Part shown: in pieces, positions 26,604 to 35,332 of the stretch
Position numbering within the stretch: the first letter of the stretch is position 1
How the letters are laid out: the number at the start of each line of letters is the position of its first letter
From: an uncultured Eggerthellaceae bacterium
GTDB lineage: Bacteria > Actinomycetota > Coriobacteriia > Coriobacteriales > Eggerthellaceae
Length of the DNA: 64,000 nt
NCBI GenBank assembly: GCA_958454405.1
Contig: CAUEBO010000010.1
Location: 1 to 64,000, forward strand
Reading direction: 5' to 3'
The notes under the pieces: generated by a model
Told to the model about the DNA's origin: nothing
What the model saw: only the letters and a program-made list of their open reading frames with translations
Databases searched by the model: none
Position numbers and translations under genes: made by a program

Positions 26604-26746
26604 TCTTCATGCTCGAAATAGGATAATCCAGGCGATTGACTGTCATATATCAATAGAGTACCTTGACAGTAGACACTGTGCGGTGTCGGAGGGGCATCCG
26701 CAGAACGGTCGGGTGCCCCCGAAACGAGGGAGAAGGGGGTAGCACC
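26604..26746 (+). promoter_or_regulatory. MopB2 leader with TGTCA-N18-TGACA operator, copy of the MopB1 leader
   Basis: Near-copy of 23011-23151. The dyad is CTGTCA (26640-26645) / TGACAG (26664-26669), again with 18 bp between TGTCA and TGACA. TTGACT and TACCTT at 17-bp spacing recur, as does ATAGGATAATC. The differences fall mostly between the half-sites and near the ribosome site, so the half-sites look selected. It shows that MopB2 is separately transcribed. Confidence 0.6.
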
Positions 26747-29473
26747 ATGAGCGGAAACGGCAGGAACATCAGCCGCAGAGGGTTCGTGGCCGGTGCAGGG
26801 GCGACCGCGATCGGCGTCGGCCTTGCAGGCAGCGCCGTCGGCTGCGCGCCGAGCGGCCAGAGCCAGGAGGAAGCGCCCGGCACCGAGAAGGTGGCGTACG
26901 ATCCGAACGCGGGGGAGTGGATTCCCACCACGTGCAACATGTGCTTCAACAACTGCTCCATCAAAGCCCACGTCATCGACGGCGTCGTGGTCGAGCTGAC
27001 GGGCAACCCGGACAGCTCCATCGGCCGCGGCCGCATCTGCGGCAAGGGTGCGTCCGGCATTATGCAGCTGTACGATCCCAACCGCATCACGAAGCCGCTC
27101 AAGCGCACCAATCCCAACAAGGGCTTCGACGAGGATCCCGGCTGGGAGGAGATCAGCTGGGACGAGGCGTACGACCTGGTGGACAAGAACGTGAAGGAGG
27201 CCATCGAGCGCAGCGGCCCGCATGCCGTCACCGGCATGTCCATGGTGGCAAGCCAGATCGGCTCGCTGGTGCGCCATACGGCGCTCGGCGTGATCTACGG
27301 CAACGCCGAAGGCAGCTGCTCTGACATCTGCGGCGCCGGCGTCCACCAGATCGAGTACCTGTTCACGGGCACGGGCAACGCGCGTCCCGATTACGCCAAC
27401 TGCAACTACGTCATCCAGTTCGGCACCAATGCCGGCGCTGCGACGCGCCACGGCTTCAACATGACCGTCGAGCCCTTCGCCGAGCGCCGTAAGAACGGCC
27501 TGCGCCACGTGGTGTTCGATCCCCATATGGGCGCTGCGGGCGAGAAGGCCGACCTGTGGGTGCCCATACGCCCCGGCACCGACGCCGCCGCGGCCCTTTC
27601 CATCGCCTACGTGCTCGTCCATGAGGAGAACCTCATCGACACCGAGTTCCTCACCAACCGCACCAACGGCCCGTCTTTGGTCGACCCGGACACCAAGCGC
27701 ATCGTCTTCGACGAGCAGACGGGGCATTCGCTGTACATGGACGCCGACGGCGCGGCGAAGCCGTACGACCAGTGCAGCGCGCCGCAGCTCGAGGGAACCT
27801 TCGAGGTGAACGGCAAGCAGTGCCCCACGGCCTTCACGCTGTACAAGGAGCATCTGAAGACCTACACGCCCGAGTACCAGGAGGGAATAACCACGGTTCC
27901 CGCCGCCACCATCCGCCGGATCGCGAAAGAGCTCGGCGAGGCGGCCTGCATCGGCCAGACCACCGAGGTCGACGGCGTGACGCTGCCCTACCGTCCCGCT
28001 GCGGTCGACGCGTTCTCCGGCATCACGCGCCACAAGCACGCGTTCCATACGTGTTGGGCCGTGTTCAGCCTGAACAACCTCATCGGCTCGACGAACGCCG
28101 TCGGCGGGTTCTGCGGCTTCGACCCCATCTGCAACGGCTGGGCCGACGACAACCCGAACATGTCGTGGCGTCCCGGCCTGTGGGAGCCCGAGGGCCTCAT
28201 CGACTGCGCCGGCCTGCTGCTCGCGTTCCCGAACTCCTACTACACGAAGGTGTACGAGAGCGACTACACGCCCACGACCATGGGCATGATGGAGATCCAG
28301 CCCATATCGGAGGACAACCACTTCGAGCACATAGCCCAGGCCCATCCCGACCTGTACCACACCCAGGCCGCCGAGGTGGCCATCTGCTACGCGTGCAATC
28401 CCATCAAGTGGTGGGGCAACTACGACGAGCAGGCCGAGATCTTCAAGAACTACCAGTACGTGGTGGGCATCGACATGTTCCTGAACGAGTCGTCCTATTT
28501 CTACGACGTGTTCCTGCCCGAATGCTGCTATCTGGAGCGCACCGAGCCGCTGCCCCACGCAGCGGGCAACCACCGCGTCATCGGCGGCATGGACAACCCG
28601 TGGACCGTTCCCGTGTGGCAGAAGGTCGTCGATCCCAAGGACGATGCCCCTTCCAGCTGGCAGCTGTTCGGCGAATTGGCCAACCGCGCCGGCAAGAACG
28701 CCGAGTTCATCCAGACGCTCAACGGCATGTTCCGCGTGAAGGAAGAGTACTCGGTGCCCCTGGACCAGAAGCTCGACGTGGAGGCGTTCGCGGACTCCAT
28801 CCTGAAGTCCAACATCGACGAAGAGCACGACTTCGCATGGTTGAAAGAGCACGCCGTGTACGATCATCCCCGCACGGTTGACGAGGTGTACATCTGGGCC
28901 AACGGCGATCCGGGCCGCGTGCCGCTGTACTTCGACTTCATGCTGGAGGCCAAGGGCAAGGTGGAGGCCAAAGCCGCCGAGCTGGGCATTCCGTGGGAGA
29001 CCGACGACTACCAGGCCCTGCCCGACTGGAAGCCCGGCTGCGGCTACGAGGTGGCCGATCCCGCGTTCGACATCCTGCCCGTGTACTACACCGACGCCAT
29101 CAACACCGACTCGTGGCTCATGGAGAACCCGTACGTCAACGAGATCAACGAGGCGAACCCCTACGGCTACACCATCGAGATCAACGCCGCCACGGCCGAG
29201 GCGAAGGGGCTGGTGGACGGCGACAAGGTGAGGCTCGCCACCGCCGACGGCGTGTCGGTGGACGGCGTGCTGGCCACGTCCCAGGGCGTGCATGCCGAGT
29301 GCGTGTCCGTGATCGGCGGCCACTGGGGTTCGAAGTCGGCCTACATGCCCAACGCGAAGGACAAGGGCGTTCCCATCGTGCACCTGGTTCCCGGCCAGAC
29401 TCCCGACCGCATGGACCATGTGTGCTCGGCGTTCGACCAGTGCGTTCGCGTCAAAATCGAGAAGATCGCGTAG
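26747..29473 (+). CDS. Molybdopterin oxidoreductase catalytic subunit 2, Tat lipoprotein
   Basis: A 908-residue paralogue of the enzyme at 23152. ATG 26747 follows AAGGGGG. Tat motif SRRGFV (9-14), lipobox-like AVGC (Cys33), 4Fe-4S ligands Cys63, Cys66, Cys70 and Cys98, the GKGASGIMQLYDPNRITKP segment and probable Mo ligand Cys195 are at the same positions as in copy 1. The two proteins differ mainly in the 145-185 region and in loops facing the substrate funnel (for example WRPGLWEPEG against WEVTVWEEDG), which suggests a changed substrate after duplication. It is paired with the 4Fe-4S subunit 14 bp downstream. Likely shares NrfD1 as membrane partner. Confidence 0.88.
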   Translation: MSGNGRNISRRGFVAGAGATAIGVGLAGSAVGCAPSGQSQEEAPGTEKVAYDPNAGEWIPTTCNMCFNNCSIKAHVIDGVVVELTGNPDSSIGRGRICGKGASGIMQLYDPNRITKPLKRTNPNKGFDEDPGWEEISWDEAYDLVDKNVKEAIERSGPHAVTGMSMVASQIGSLVRHTALGVIYGNAEGSCSDICGAGVHQIEYLFTGTGNARPDYANCNYVIQFGTNAGAATRHGFNMTVEPFAERRKNGLRHVVFDPHMGAAGEKADLWVPIRPGTDAAAALSIAYVLVHEENLIDTEFLTNRTNGPSLVDPDTKRIVFDEQTGHSLYMDADGAAKPYDQCSAPQLEGTFEVNGKQCPTAFTLYKEHLKTYTPEYQEGITTVPAATIRRIAKELGEAACIGQTTEVDGVTLPYRPAAVDAFSGITRHKHAFHTCWAVFSLNNLIGSTNAVGGFCGFDPICNGWADDNPNMSWRPGLWEPEGLIDCAGLLLAFPNSYYTKVYESDYTPTTMGMMEIQPISEDNHFEHIAQAHPDLYHTQAAEVAICYACNPIKWWGNYDEQAEIFKNYQYVVGIDMFLNESSYFYDVFLPECCYLERTEPLPHAAGNHRVIGGMDNPWTVPVWQKVVDPKDDAPSSWQLFGELANRAGKNAEFIQTLNGMFRVKEEYSVPLDQKLDVEAFADSILKSNIDEEHDFAWLKEHAVYDHPRTVDEVYIWANGDPGRVPLYFDFMLEAKGKVEAKAAELGIPWETDDYQALPDWKPGCGYEVADPAFDILPVYYTDAINTDSWLMENPYVNEINEANPYGYTIEINAATAEAKGLVDGDKVRLATADGVSVDGVLATSQGVHAECVSVIGGHWGSKSAYMPNAKDKGVPIVHLVPGQTPDRMDHVCSAFDQCVRVKIEKIA

Positions 29474-29487
29474 AGGGGGTGTGAACC

Positions 29488-30096
29488 ATGACGTACGGAA
29501 TGCTTATCGACCTGAAGAGGTGCGTTGGTTGCCACGCGTGTGCCGTGGCATGCAAAGAGGCGCACGGCACCCCTCCCGCGGTGACGCGCTCGCATGTGAA
29601 GCGGGAATTCGAGGGGACGTACCCCGATGCGCGCAAGACGGCCGTCCCCATGCTGTGCATGCACTGCGAGAACCCGCCCTGCGTCGAGGCCTGCGCCGTG
29701 GAGGGCGCGACCTACAAGCGCGACGACGGCATCGTGGTGGTGGACAAGGAGAAGTGCATCGGCTGCAAGGCCTGCATCGCGGCCTGCCCCTACGGGGCCC
29801 GCTACTACTGCGAGTCCGAGCAGGGCTACTTCGGCGACCTCAACGAGTACGAGGAGGTCATGTACGCGGCCATGCCGCAGGGCACCGTTGACAAGTGCAC
29901 GTTCTGCGCCGAGCGCATCGACGCGGGCGGCAACCAGCCCCAGGCTTGCGTGGCCGCGTGCGTTGCGGGCGCCCGCATATTCGGCGATTTGGACACGCTC
30001 AAGAAGCAGGCGGAGGAGGGAGACGGCTACCAGCTGCTCCCCGACGAGGGCACGAACCCCTCCGTCTGGTACCTGCCGCACAAGGTGAACGAGTAA
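29488..30096 (+). CDS. 4Fe-4S electron-transfer subunit 2 (DmsB-like)
   Basis: A 202-residue four-cluster ferredoxin subunit, paralogue of the one at 25903, with the same motif order (CVGCHACAVACK, CMHCENPPCVEAC, CIGCKACIAACP, CTFC). In the last group CVAACP of copy 1 is CVAACV here; the Cys ligands remain, so only the usual proline is lost. ATG 29488 has GGGGGTG upstream. It serves the catalytic subunit encoded immediately before it. A GC hairpin separates it from the FdhD-like gene. Confidence 0.93.
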   Translation: MTYGMLIDLKRCVGCHACAVACKEAHGTPPAVTRSHVKREFEGTYPDARKTAVPMLCMHCENPPCVEACAVEGATYKRDDGIVVVDKEKCIGCKACIAACPYGARYYCESEQGYFGDLNEYEEVMYAAMPQGTVDKCTFCAERIDAGGNQPQACVAACVAGARIFGDLDTLKKQAEEGDGYQLLPDEGTNPSVWYLPHKVNE

Positions 30097-30118
30097 TCCT
30101 GGCATCTCTTCCCTCCCA

Positions 30119-30147
30119 GGCGGCGGCCCGGCTTCCGGGCCGCCGCC
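30119..30147 (+). terminator. GC hairpin between 4Fe-4S subunit 2 and FdhD1
   Basis: GGCGGCGGCCCGG (30119-30131), loop CTT, CCGGGCCGCCGCC (30135-30147). Perfect 13-bp stem. With no T-tract it may be a partial terminator that lowers fdhD expression relative to the enzyme genes. Confidence 0.65.
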
Positions 30148-30211
30148 GTGCATCCGCGCCGTCCGCGCGGCGTGCGGAAGAATCGCATCGGCCTTTCGAA
30201 GGAGGCGTCCC

Positions 30212-31006
30212 ATGGCATGCGCACCCGTGATGGAGCGAACCGGCTCGGGATCGAAGGAGGCGGCGTGCGTGCGGATGCCCGTGCGCAGGTTCGACGGGAG
30301 CACCCAGCGCTTCGTCGAGCGGCCCGATGCGGTCATCCAGGAGACGTGCCTGTCCCTGTGGGTGGACGGCGCGCTTTGCTGCGAGACCACGTGCTCGCCG
30401 TGGGACGTCGAAGAGCTGGTCGTCGGCGTGCTCTTCATGCGCGGAGCGATCGATCGCGCCGAGGACATACGGCGCCTCGAAGTCGATCTTGAGAAGGGCG
30501 TCGCCTCGGTGCTCCTTGCGCCGCCGCGCGCCGGCGAGGGCGCCGTAGGGGATCGCCGGGCTTCGGCAGCGCGTTTCGCCCCTGATGCCGCCGCTCCGGT
30601 GACGACGCTTTCGCCCTCCGAGGTCAACGAGAGAATCCAGCTGCTCGAAGACCGCTCGCTGCTCTTCAAGCGCACGGGAGGCGTGCACAGCGCCGTGCTG
30701 GCCGACGAACGCGGCGTGCTCGCATGGCTCGAGGACATCGGGAGGCACAGCGCCCTCGACAAGCTGGCCGGGTGGTGCCTCTTGAACAAGGTGGACGTGG
30801 CGGACAAGATCCTCCTGTTCACCGGGCGCGTCCCGCGGGAGATCGTCGTGAAGGCGGTGCGGCTGGGATGTCCCATCGTCCTGTCGCCCGGCGCGCCCAC
30901 CGACCTGTCGATACGGCTTGCCGAGCGGGGCGGCATCACGCTCGTCGGATTCGGCAAGGGCGGCTCGTTCAACGTCTATTCCCATCCCGAGCGCATCGTG
31001 GCCTAG
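30212..31006 (+). CDS. FdhD-like protein 1 lacking the CxxC sulfurtransferase motif
   Basis: A 264-residue FdhD-family protein. FdhD passes sulfur from a cysteine desulfurase to the bis-MGD cofactor of formate dehydrogenases. The family core is clear: FKRTGGVHSAVL, EDIGRHSALDKLAG, VLSPGAPTDLSIRLAE, ITLVGFGKGGSFNVYSHPER. The CxxC loop that carries the persulfide in E. coli (GCGVCG) is absent: the equivalent stretch around residues 100-125 has no cysteine. A different Cys61 in the motif TCSPWDV is shared with FdhD2. ATG 30212 has GAAGGAGG upstream. It probably serves the two catalytic subunits of module A by a changed mechanism. Confidence 0.87.
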   Translation: MACAPVMERTGSGSKEAACVRMPVRRFDGSTQRFVERPDAVIQETCLSLWVDGALCCETTCSPWDVEELVVGVLFMRGAIDRAEDIRRLEVDLEKGVASVLLAPPRAGEGAVGDRRASAARFAPDAAAPVTTLSPSEVNERIQLLEDRSLLFKRTGGVHSAVLADERGVLAWLEDIGRHSALDKLAGWCLLNKVDVADKILLFTGRVPREIVVKAVRLGCPIVLSPGAPTDLSIRLAERGGITLVGFGKGGSFNVYSHPERIVA

Positions 31007-31064
31007 GCGAGCGCGCCTGTCCTGCGGTCCGTGCAAGGCGAGCAGGCGCGCCTGCCCTGAAGGC

Positions 31065-31100
31065 AGACGTCCCCGGAGAGCAAGCTCTCCGGGGACGTCT
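31065..31100. terminator. Bidirectional terminator between FdhD1 and the DEAD-box gene
   Basis: AGACGTCCCCGGAGAG (31065-31080), loop CAAG, CTCTCCGGGGACGTCT (31085-31100). A perfect 16-bp stem in the convergent 186-bp gap, placed to stop transcripts from both sides. Confidence 0.75.
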
Positions 31101-31192
31101 GGGATTTCCGAATGATCGTCGAGGCCGTGCGGCATCGGCCTCGGCACCGCCGCGCCTCCGATGCGCGCTTCGGCGCTCGGGCCGCGGTTCGC

Positions 31193-32701
31193 CTAGTTGA
31201 CGAAGCGGCTGTAGTCGTAGCCGCCGCTCTGGCGCGCGGCTTTCTTGCCGGTTTCCTGCTTGCGTGCGGCGCCCGCGCCCTGGGGCGCGTCGGAGCGCTT
31301 CTTGCCCTTGCGCTCGACGCGCAGCTTCGCGCTTTCGGCGTTGCGGCTGCGGCCGCCTTCGCGCTTGTCGCTTTCGAAGCGGTTGCCCTCGGCGCGGTTG
31401 CTGCGGCCGGGACGGTTGTCGCGGCCGTCCTGCGAGCGCCTGCCCGCGCCTTTGCCGGCCGAGCTCGGATGGCTCTCGCGCGAGAACCCGCCCTTCGCGC
31501 CCCTGGCCTGTTTCGGCTTCGAGCCCTTGTAGCCGCCCTTGCCGCCCTTGGGCTTCTGCAGCACGGACGCGTCCAGCTGATAGGTTTCCAGCTCCATGAA
31601 CGGGATGTCCTTGCCGATGAGTTTCTCGATGTCCTTGAGCGTGCGGTTCGATTCGCGGGTGACGAATGAGATGGCGTAGCCCTGCTCGCCCGCGCGGCCC
31701 GTGCGGCCGATGCGGTGCACGTAGTCCTCCGGCATGTCGGGCAGGTCGAAGTTGATCACGTGGTCGACTTCGGGCACGTCGATGCCGCGCGCCAGCACGT
31801 CGGTGGCCACGAGGATGGACGTCTTGCCGCGGCGGAAGTTCTCAAGCGCGCGGCGGCGCTGGCCCTGGGACTTGTCGGAGTGGATGGATTCGGCGCGGTA
31901 GCCGGCATGGCGCAGCGTCTCGGCGCACTCCTCGGTGCGGTTCTTCGTGCGGGCGAACACGATGATGCGCTCCGAGCCCTTCTCCTCGAGCACGGCCTGC
32001 AAAAGCTCGGGCTTCTTGAAGTTCTGGATGGGCATCATGAACTGCTCCACCGTCTTGGCCGTCTCGCCCTTGTGGGCGATCTCCACCACGGCGGGATCGC
32101 GCAGAAGCGAGCCGAGGTTCTTCTCGATGGAGCGGTCGATGGTGGCGGAGAACAGCAGCGTCTGGCGGCATTCCGGCGTGGCGTTCACGATGGTGGTGAC
32201 GTCGGGCAGAAAGCCCATGTCCAGCATGCGGTCGGCCTCGTCCAGCACGAGCGCGTCGATGCTGCCCAGGTCGACGACGCCGCGGGTCATGAGGTCGTTC
32301 AGGCGTCCCGGCGTGGCGATGAGCACGTCGGTGCCGCCGCGGATCTCCTTGATCTGGGGGCCGTAGGGCGTGCCGCCGAACACGGTGGTCACGAAATGGC
32401 CGGTCTTGCGGGATATCTGCATGCACGTTTGCGCGATCTGCTGGGCGAGCTCGCGGGTGGGGCTGACCACCAGCACGCGCGGCGCGCGGTTGCGCCCGCG
32501 GACGCGGGGTAGGGTGCTCAAGATGGGCAGCAGGAACGCTGCGGTCTTGCCCGTGCCGGTGCTGGCCGCGGCGATGAGGTCGCGCCCTTCGAGGACGAGC
32601 GGGATGGCCTGTTCCTGCACGGGGGTGGGTTGGTCGTAGCCCAAGCGCTCGACGGCGGCCAGGGCGGCCTCGGACAAGCCGAGATCGGCGAATTGCGTCA
32701 T
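31193..32701 (-). CDS. DEAD-box ATP-dependent RNA helicase (RhlE/CshA-like)
   Basis: A 502-residue helicase. All classical motifs are visible: Q-motif (GYDQPTPVQEQAIP), AASTGTGKT (I), PTRELAQQ (Ia), TPGRL (Ib), VLDEADRML (II), FSATI (III), then the second RecA domain with VATDVLARGIDVPEV and HRIGRTGRAG (VI). The last ~130 residues are a basic, G/S/R-rich tail typical of RNA-binding extensions of RhlE and CshA types. Start 32701; the ribosome site is weak (AACGGAAT). Roles in ribosome assembly or mRNA decay are usual for the family. It is convergent with FdhD1 and divergent from module B. Confidence 0.95.
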   Translation of the reverse strand: MTQFADLGLSEAALAAVERLGYDQPTPVQEQAIPLVLEGRDLIAAASTGTGKTAAFLLPILSTLPRVRGRNRAPRVLVVSPTRELAQQIAQTCMQISRKTGHFVTTVFGGTPYGPQIKEIRGGTDVLIATPGRLNDLMTRGVVDLGSIDALVLDEADRMLDMGFLPDVTTIVNATPECRQTLLFSATIDRSIEKNLGSLLRDPAVVEIAHKGETAKTVEQFMMPIQNFKKPELLQAVLEEKGSERIIVFARTKNRTEECAETLRHAGYRAESIHSDKSQGQRRRALENFRRGKTSILVATDVLARGIDVPEVDHVINFDLPDMPEDYVHRIGRTGRAGEQGYAISFVTRESNRTLKDIEKLIGKDIPFMELETYQLDASVLQKPKGGKGGYKGSKPKQARGAKGGFSRESHPSSAGKGAGRRSQDGRDNRPGRSNRAEGNRFESDKREGGRSRNAESAKLRVERKGKKRSDAPQGAGAARKQETGKKAARQSGGYDYSRFVN

Positions 32702-33063
32702 ATTCCGTTCCGTTTCTCTTCGACGGGCGCCTGCCCCATGCAGCGCGCCTCGTTGGTCGCACCCGCTCCTGCGGCGTGCTTGCGCTTGACTCGAGCCGCT
32801 TTCTGCAATCCGTAGACGGGGCACATGGCGATGCGCGCGAAAAGAAACGAGAAAGAATTTCGTGTGAAGCGGCTGTCCAGTATGAACGTTTCCGCAACGG
32901 CAGGGCGCCGGCATGTTCGAAAAGGCCGGTTTTGTGTGCGAATCTCCATGGACGCCGTGCAGGCTTGCCCCGTTGAAGCGGCGTCCTCCAGCGCGGCGTT
33001 GCGCCGGGGCTCTGTGCTAGAATGACGGGCGAAGGGGACGCGCGCGATAGGGGGGAGCGCACC
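32702..33063. other. 362-bp divergent gap between the helicase gene and module B
   Basis: No convincing gene. Short open frames here are weak. The right end has TGTGCTAGAATG near 33012, an extended -10-like sequence about 45 bp before the NrfD2 start, and a GGGGGGAG ribosome site at 33050-33057. No clear -35 or TGTCA dyad is seen. Confidence 0.4.
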
Positions 33064-33939
33064 GTGTTCAGCTCGTTCATCGTGTGGTACCTGGTGCTTG
33101 CCGGCGCCGGAAGCGGCGCGCTCGCCGTGGCCAGCGCGAGCGAGCTCCGGCGCGCTCCGGGCACGGGCTCCGTTGCCGGCCCGGCTTCGCTCGGCCGGGC
33201 GGGCTTCGTCGTCGCGCCGCCGCTCGTGGCGCTTGCGAGCTTCGTCTTGATGCTCGACCTCGGGCGGCCCGAGCGCATCTGGGGTGTCGTGCTGCATCCG
33301 TTCCATTCCGTCGCGTCGATCGGCGCGTTCTCGTTGACGGTGACGTTCGTCCTGGCGGTGGCGACCGTCGTCGGCCTGTTCGTTTGGAAAAGGCCGGGCG
33401 CGGCCGCCGTTCGCGCCCTGCTGGTCGCGAACATCGCGTTCGCGCTCGTCACCATGACGTATTCGGGGCTGCTCCTCTCCACGCTGCGCTCCGTCCCGTT
33501 CTGGGAAACCCCGCTCATCCCGGTGCTGTTCGTGGTGTCGTCGCTCTCCTCGGGCATCGCCTGCATCATGGTCGCGGGGTTCTTCCTGAGCACGGACGAT
33601 CGCGGCGCCGACGCGCTGTGGACCTGGTCGACCGTGCTTTCCCTGGTCGAACTCGTCGTCCTTGTGGCCCTGCTCGTCCAGGCGGCGGCGTCGGGCGTCG
33701 CGGCGCAGCACGCTCTGGGCGAGCTGCTGCACGGCAGCGCGGCCCTGCTGTTCTGGCCGGGCATCGTGGGGGCGGGCATCGTGTTCCCGATCGTCTGCCA
33801 TGCGCTTTCGCATGCCTTTCCCCGCCAGGTGCTGGTGCTCGCCTCCATGATCGGCGTCCTTGCGGGGACGGTGTGTCTGCGCTACGGCATCGTGGACGTC
33901 GGGATCGGCACGATCGAAGCCGCCGGAACAGTGCTCTAG
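33064..33939 (+). CDS. NrfD/PsrC-like membrane protein, head of module B (NrfD2)
   Basis: A 291-residue polytopic membrane protein, paralogue of NrfD1 and NrfD3. GTG 33064 is chosen because GGGGGAG lies six bases upstream; an earlier ATG at 33022 has no ribosome site and adds non-homologous residues. The head FSSFIVWYLVLAGAGSGALA and later ETPLIPVLFVVSSLSSGIAC match the other two copies. About eight helices. It is followed 21 bp later by GntR2 and then SPFH2. It is the likely quinol-side anchor for the module B enzyme encoded from 36059. Confidence 0.84.
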   Translation: MFSSFIVWYLVLAGAGSGALAVASASELRRAPGTGSVAGPASLGRAGFVVAPPLVALASFVLMLDLGRPERIWGVVLHPFHSVASIGAFSLTVTFVLAVATVVGLFVWKRPGAAAVRALLVANIAFALVTMTYSGLLLSTLRSVPFWETPLIPVLFVVSSLSSGIACIMVAGFFLSTDDRGADALWTWSTVLSLVELVVLVALLVQAAASGVAAQHALGELLHGSAALLFWPGIVGAGIVFPIVCHALSHAFPRQVLVLASMIGVLAGTVCLRYGIVDVGIGTIEAAGTVL

Positions 33940-33943
33940 GGTG

Positions 33944-33966
33944 TATAATCTTAAACTACTATGACA
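33944..33966 (+). promoter_or_regulatory. Probable GntR2 promoter (near-leaderless)
   Basis: TATAAT (33944-33949) lies 11 bp before the GntR2 ATG, which would put the transcript start about 4 bases before the start codon. The start is ACTATGACAACT, the same twelve bases as at GntR1, so it keeps a TGACA half-site, though no TGTCA partner at 18 bp is seen. Confidence 0.5.
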
Positions 33967-34431
33967 ACTGGACACGACAACGATGCGTCCTCGCTCGTCA
34001 CCATCGACGATTCGAGCGGCGTGCCCATTTGGCTGCAGCTGCGCAACCGCCTCGTCTACCTTATCAAGACGGGCGCCCTCAAGGAGGGCGACCGCTTGCC
34101 GACGGTGCGGGAGATGGCCGTGGCGATCGGCATCAACTACAACACGGTGAGCAAGGTGTACCAGGACATCGAGCGCGACGGCTACATCGCCTCGAAGCGC
34201 GGGCGCGGAACATACGTGCTCAGGCCCCCCGTTTCAACGGACGGGCCCGATTACGTGGTGCGCGGCCTCGCGGAGGAATACGTGCGCCAATGTCGGGAGC
34301 TCGGCGTGCCCGACGGCGACATCGTGGGGCTCGTGCAGCGCGCCGTCGAGGGCGTGCGCCCGGTCATGCCGCGGGTCATCGTCGGCAAAGGAGGAATCGT
34401 AGAGGATGAAGAAAGCGCGGAAGGGGCTTAA
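33961..34431 (+). CDS. GntR-family (YtrA-type) regulator 2
   Basis: A 156-residue YtrA-type regulator: SGVPIWLQLRNRLVYLIKTG leads into the winged helix GDRLPTVREMAVAIGINYNT and VSKVYQDIERDGYIASKRGR. There is only a short C-terminal helical region. No ribosome site precedes ATG 33961, in line with a near-leaderless mRNA. It overlaps the SPFH2 start by 26 bases, indicating translational coupling. It probably regulates module B, with the AT-rich dyad at 35857-35878 as a candidate target. Confidence 0.87.
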   Translation: MTTGHDNDASSLVTIDDSSGVPIWLQLRNRLVYLIKTGALKEGDRLPTVREMAVAIGINYNTVSKVYQDIERDGYIASKRGRGTYVLRPPVSTDGPDYVVRGLAEEYVRQCRELGVPDGDIVGLVQRAVEGVRPVMPRVIVGKGGIVEDEESAEGA

Positions 34432-35332
34432 GGAGGAGCGCGAGGACCGTCGGGATCGGCGGGTCTTCGGCCGGGACGAGGTGAAGGAGAACAGCGCGAC
34501 GCGCACCGGCGTGTACGTGTTCACCGTCGTCGTCTTCATGCTCGCGTTCGCCGTCGTGTTCGCCGCCACGTTCGCATGGCTGTCCATGGCGACCGTGCTC
34601 GCCGCAGCGCTCGTGGCATGCGTGGCGGCCATGAGCGTGCGAATCGCGCCCCAATGGGAGCGCGTCGCCGTGCTGAGGCTCGGCCGCTTCAACCGCATCT
34701 GCGGGCCGGGGCCCTATCTGCTCATGCCCTTTGTGGAATACGCGACCATCCACATCGACCAGCGCATCATCACCGACGCCTTCTCGGCCGAAGACGCGCT
34801 CACGGCCGATCTCGTGCCCGTCAACGTGGACGCGGTGCTGTTCTGGATGGTGTGGGATCCCAAGAAGGCGTGCCTCGAGGTGGAGAACTACCCGAAGGCG
34901 GTGCTCTGGTCGGCGCAGACGGCGCTGCGCGACGCCATCGGGCAGATCGACCTCGCGGAGCTGTCGCTGCGCCGCAAGCAGGTGGACCACGAGCTGCAGG
35001 AAACGCTCGGGGCCAAATGCGAGCAGTGGGGCATCACCATCACGTCGGTGGAGATCCGCGACATCACCATCCCTCCCGAACTGCAGGACGCCCTGTCCCG
35101 GGAAGCCCAGGCCCAGAAGGAGCGCGATGCGCGCATGATCCTGGCCGAGGTGGAGAAGGACATCTCCGAGATGTTCGTCGAGGCCGCCGAAGTCTACGAC
35201 CGCAACGACAAGGCCATGCAGCTGCGCGCCATGAACCTGGCCTACGAAGGCACCAAGGAAGGCAAGGGCATCCTGCTTGCGCCCACGTCGCTGGCCGATG
35301 CGTTCGACGTCGGGAGCTTCTTCAAGAAGTAG
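34406..35332 (+). CDS. SPFH/slipin (stomatin-like) membrane protein 2
   Basis: A 308-residue slipin-type protein, paralogue of those at 21925 and 52191. A strongly charged head (KKARKGLKEEREDRRDRR) precedes two transmembrane helices (about 35-58 and 60-78). The SPFH core begins QWERVAVLRLGRFNRICGPG, and the tail contains EMFVEAAEVYDRNDKAMQLR, shared with copy 1. ATG 34406 lies within the end of GntR2, with GGAGGAAT upstream. No NfeD partner is encoded nearby. Probably scaffolds the module B membrane complex. Confidence 0.88.
   Translation: MKKARKGLKEEREDRRDRRVFGRDEVKENSATRTGVYVFTVVVFMLAFAVVFAATFAWLSMATVLAAALVACVAAMSVRIAPQWERVAVLRLGRFNRICGPGPYLLMPFVEYATIHIDQRIITDAFSAEDALTADLVPVNVDAVLFWMVWDPKKACLEVENYPKAVLWSAQTALRDAIGQIDLAELSLRRKQVDHELQETLGAKCEQWGITITSVEIRDITIPPELQDALSREAQAQKERDARMILAEVEKDISEMFVEAAEVYDRNDKAMQLRAMNLAYEGTKEGKGILLAPTSLADAFDVGSFFKK

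Noticed and set aside
26417..29419. 1000-residue minus-strand open frame
   Set aside because: Antisense shadow of MopB2, with no family features.
21925..35332. An nfeD gene expected beside the slipin genes
   Set aside because: None found near any of the three SPFH genes; the neighbours are GntR and molybdoenzyme genes.
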